Of a DNA stretch of 8,124 bases, positions 6,491 to 8,124 are shown piece after piece; position 1 is the stretch's first letter, and each line of letters begins with the position of its first letter. Position numbers and translations under genes: made by a program. Where the stretch lies: NCBI GenBank assembly GCA_026388615.1, contig JAPLJL010000058.1:1-8124 (forward strand), given 5' to 3'. The notes beneath the pieces were generated by a model. The model did not search any database. It saw only the letters and a program-made list of their open reading frames with translations, and was not told the DNA's origin. Origin of the DNA: Pseudomonadota bacterium. GTDB taxonomy: Bacteria; Desulfobacterota; JAPLJL01.

Positions 6491-6552
6491 AGAAAGAAAT
6501 ATCTCGATATGGCCTGATTTTGTTATTTCTATGGAGTGCATTAGCTTGCTAA
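6487..6552 (+). pseudogene. 21-codon lipoprotein-signal-like frame, likely remnant of a lipoprotein gene
   Basis: ATG 6487 overlaps the permease stop as ATGA, the usual geometry of a coupled downstream gene. The product begins MKKEISRYG, continues with a hydrophobic run LILLFLW and ends SALAC followed at once by TAA. This is a textbook lipoprotein signal (LxAC lipobox, Cys21) with no mature protein behind it. Base use is AT-rich, as in the TolC-family signal peptide downstream. The stop lies inside a perfect palindrome (6537-6556), followed by a second one. It may be the start of a gene broken by a repeat insertion, a tiny leader coupling translation toward the channel gene, or chance. There is only a weak GAG-type ribosome site. 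Confidence 0.4.
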
Positions 6553-6606
6553 TGCAATGCATCGGCCTGCCCGTGCCGGGCAAATCCGGCCAGGGCAAGC
6601 TGATGC
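6537..6606. repeat. Two adjacent palindromes (REP-like) in the permease-TolC gap
   Basis: The first is TGCATTAGCTTGCTAATGCA (6537-6556), an 8-bp perfect stem with a 4-base loop. The second spans 6559-6606. Its arms GCATCGGCCTGCCC (6559-6572) and GGGCAAGCTGATGC (6593-6606) pair at 12 of 14 positions, the other two being G-T type mismatches. Its inner stem is GCCGG/CCGGC (6575-6579, 6586-6590) with a 6-base loop. The two are related: GCATTAGCTTGC (6538-6549) is an inverted copy of GCAAGCTGATGC (6595-6606) at 11 of 12 positions. The second hairpin is long and GC-rich with no T-run, so an mRNA-stability or REP-type element fits better than an intrinsic terminator. Confidence 0.65.
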
Positions 6607-6625
6607 GGTCCATATAAGAAACGTT

Positions 6626-7924
6626 ATGAAAAACTGGAAATATTTTTCGATAATCCTTTTTATTCTTATCTTGTCATTCCAGACCGCCCGGGCCGAGACC
6701 ACCACGGTGCCGCCGCTGCTGGACCTGGATACCGCCCTGCGGATCGCGCGGGAGCACCAGCCCCAGCTGGTCCAGGCCGCGGCCGAGAGTGACGCGGCCC
6801 AGGCCCGGGTCGGAACTTCGTTCTCCCCGCTGCTGCCCCAGGTGGTGGGAAGCGCGGGTTACCTGCTCGGCACGGGCAACAATCCAGGAACCGGCGGGAC
6901 GCAATCCTGGAATACCTCTGATTCCTGGAACTTCAAGCTCTCCGCCAATCAGCTCATTTATGATTTCGGCCAATCCTTCAACCAGTGGCGCGCCGCCCGG
7001 GCGAACGCCGGGGCGCAGCGGGAGAGTGAAAACACTACCCTGCTGCAGATCCTGCTAAACGTGCGCACGATTTTCTTTGATGCCCGGGCGTCGAAAGCGC
7101 TGATGAAGGTGGCGGATGAGACGCAAAAAAACCAGGAGCGTCATCTGGCCCAGATCCAGGGATTCGTGGAGATCGGTTCCCGTCCGGAGATTGACCTGGC
7201 CCAGGTCCGATCCGACCTGGCCAACGCGCGTCTCTCGATGATCAATGCCGAAAACGGCTACGAAACCGCCAAGGCGCGCCTGAACCAGGCGATGGGTGTC
7301 GAGGCGGCGACGAATTATGAGGTGGCGGATGAAACGTTGCCGCCGGTAGAACAGGAAGAGCAATCTACGGAGATCCTGCTCGAAGAGGCCCTCCGGGCCC
7401 GTCCGGAGTTCGCGGTTCTCTCCGATCAGATTCGGGCCCGGGAAATGATCCTGGGATCCATCCAGGGCGGATACTGGCCGAGCCTGAACCTTTCCGCCGG
7501 GGTGACCGCCGGGGGAGACGAGCTCAACCAAATGTCCCGGAACTGGAGCGGCGGGGTCACCTTGAACTGGCCCCTGTTTCAGGGAGAGCTCACGCGCGCG
7601 CAGGCAGCCGAGGCCCGGGCCAACCTTCGGAGTCTCAAGTCTCAGTCGGATACCTTGCGGCAACAGGTCCGGCTGGACGTGGAGCAGGCCCGCCTGGCCA
7701 TCCGGGCCGCGAAAGCCGCGATCGCGGCTGCCGATGACGCCGTGGTTAACGCCCGAAAGCGTCTCGATCTGGCGGAAGCCCGATACCAGACCGGGGTCGG
7801 GAACATGATCGAGCTGGGGGACGCGCAAGTGGCCTTGAGCAACATGGAAGCCCAGAAGGTCCAGGCCGACTACAACCTGGCCTCGGCCCGCGCCCGCCTC
7901 CTCCAGGCCCTCGGGCGGCAGTAA
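6626..7924 (+). CDS. TolC-family outer-membrane channel (outer membrane efflux protein)
   Basis: 432 residues; a trimeric outer-membrane and periplasmic-tunnel protein that would dock on the adaptor. A signal peptide is clear: MKNWK, hydrophobic core, then cleavage after ARA (residue 23), so it is not lipidated. Two repeated halves follow: LDLDTALRIAREHQPQLVQA starts the first and STEILLEEALRARPEFAVL (247-265) the second. Each has a strand-containing segment (ANQLIYDFGQ 107-116; GVTLNWPLFQGE 310-321) flanked by long helices. The end, YQTGVGNMIELGDAQVALS then ARARLLQALG, is typical of OEP domains. ATG 6626 is chosen because it begins the signal peptide; the in-frame ATG at 6557 would add 23 residues encoded by the palindrome. 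The ribosome site is weak (AAGAAA). It follows the permease by 135 bases and completes the pump. Confidence 0.92.
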   Translation: MKNWKYFSIILFILILSFQTARAETTTVPPLLDLDTALRIAREHQPQLVQAAAESDAAQARVGTSFSPLLPQVVGSAGYLLGTGNNPGTGGTQSWNTSDSWNFKLSANQLIYDFGQSFNQWRAARANAGAQRESENTTLLQILLNVRTIFFDARASKALMKVADETQKNQERHLAQIQGFVEIGSRPEIDLAQVRSDLANARLSMINAENGYETAKARLNQAMGVEAATNYEVADETLPPVEQEEQSTEILLEEALRARPEFAVLSDQIRAREMILGSIQGGYWPSLNLSAGVTAGGDELNQMSRNWSGGVTLNWPLFQGELTRAQAAEARANLRSLKSQSDTLRQQVRLDVEQARLAIRAAKAAIAAADDAVVNARKRLDLAEARYQTGVGNMIELGDAQVALSNMEAQKVQADYNLASARARLLQALGRQ

Positions 7925-7993
7925 AAGCAATCATGGCTGCCGCTCGAGTAAGCAGTAGGTGTAATGCCTCAATTGAATAGCATATACTTTTAC

Positions 7994-8025
7994 TGTCATT
8001 CTGAGCCTCGGGCGAAGAATCTCGG
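7994..8025. repeat. Dispersed repeat of the GTCATTCTGAGC...GAAGAATCTC type
   Basis: TGTCATTCTGAGCCTCGGGC (7994-8013) followed by GAAGAATCTCGG resembles a repeat I recall from intergenic regions of many bacteria. It shares CTGAGC and GCGAA blocks, in the same order, with 2211-2237 in this window, so the two intergenic regions are related. Copy number elsewhere is unknown. Confidence 0.6.
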
Positions 8026-8064
8026 TTTTCCCCTAAATGCAGGTATTTATGAGTTTGTAGTCTC

Positions 8065-8081
8065 CTTGGGTTTTACCCAAG
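8065..8081. repeat. Short perfect hairpin CTTGGGT/ACCCAAG
   Basis: CTTGGGT (8065-8071) and ACCCAAG (8075-8081) form a 7-bp stem with a TTT loop, about 140 bases past the TolC-family stop. No T-run follows on either strand, so an intrinsic terminator is not supported. It may be part of a larger repeat extending from 7994. Confidence 0.4.
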
Positions 8082-8085
8082 CCCT

Positions 8086-8109
8086 GCTTCCGGCCCCGCT
8101 TCCAGCCCG
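8086..8109. repeat. Two-copy 12-base tandem repeat
   Basis: GCTTCCGGCCCC (8086-8097) is followed directly by GCTTCCAGCCCG (8098-8109), 10 of 12 identical. It may be the edge of a longer tandem array or simple GC-rich duplication; the window ends 15 bases later. Confidence 0.4.
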
Positions 8110-8124
8110 TAGGCTTACAGGCCG

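Larger units (their letters stand above)
7925..8124. other. Intergenic DNA after the efflux operon, no gene seen
   Basis: No frame here has a plausible start, ribosome site or domain. The stretch is AT-rich up to about 8060 and holds the dispersed repeat at 7994-8025, a hairpin at 8065-8081 and a 12-base tandem repeat at 8086-8109. No intrinsic terminator with a T-run is visible for the operon. Another repeat element or gene may begin beyond the edge. Confidence 0.5.

Noticed and set aside
5231..6613. 460-codon open frame on the minus strand opposite the permease
   Set aside because: It is antisense to a permease with clear FtsX/MacB motifs. Its product is His/Gly/Asp-rich without domains, the usual artefact of GC-rich coding DNA.
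6557..6625. N-terminal extension of the TolC-family protein from ATG 6557
   Set aside because: The extra 23 residues are encoded by the palindrome and would place charged sequence ahead of a complete signal peptide starting at 6626.
842..8025. CRISPR array, integron or phage features
   Set aside because: The repeats are palindromic, differ from each other and are not regularly spaced with spacers. No integrase, cas or phage genes are present.

Overview
The window is GC-rich, Gram-negative bacterial DNA. It has signal-peptide-led lipoproteins, a TolC-type outer-membrane protein and short AT-rich intergenic gaps that carry palindromic repeats. The cysteine-rich ferredoxin-like protein points to an anaerobe. 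The repeat types at 2147-2250 and 7994-8025 are ones I associate from memory with Desulfobacterota and other environmental lineages. A deltaproteobacterial-type anaerobe is therefore a reasonable guess, but nothing here fixes the taxon.

The left part, on the minus strand, holds three genes. The first is the 5' part of a secreted alkaline-phosphatase-superfamily phosphodiesterase (1-755, runs off the window). The second is a ferredoxin-like protein with a winged-helix-like N-terminus and an unusual run of cysteines (968-2068). The third is a lipoprotein of unknown function with an Ig-like region (2383-3216). The gaps between them hold an inverted-repeat element (842-937) and a composite dispersed repeat (2147-2250).

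The right part, on the plus strand, is a complete set of parts for a MacAB-TolC-type tripartite efflux or secretion pump. In order these are a periplasmic adaptor (3373-4629), an ABC ATPase (4644-5264), a MacB-type permease (5261-6490) and a TolC-family outer-membrane channel (6626-7924). The adaptor, ATPase and permease are tightly packed. The channel follows after a 135-base gap. The divergent region 3217-3372 separates the lipoprotein from this operon and contains repeated CAGGTA half-sites.

Two oddities stand out. The ATPase stops right after its D-loop, so it lacks the H-loop histidine and the last strand of the nucleotide-binding fold, apparently by an in-frame loss. In addition, the permease-TolC gap starts with a 21-codon reading frame that looks like a lipoprotein signal peptide and ends exactly at its lipobox cysteine, inside a cluster of palindromes. 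I see no clear evidence of a wholly new system; the rest is ordinary envelope, efflux and redox gene content.
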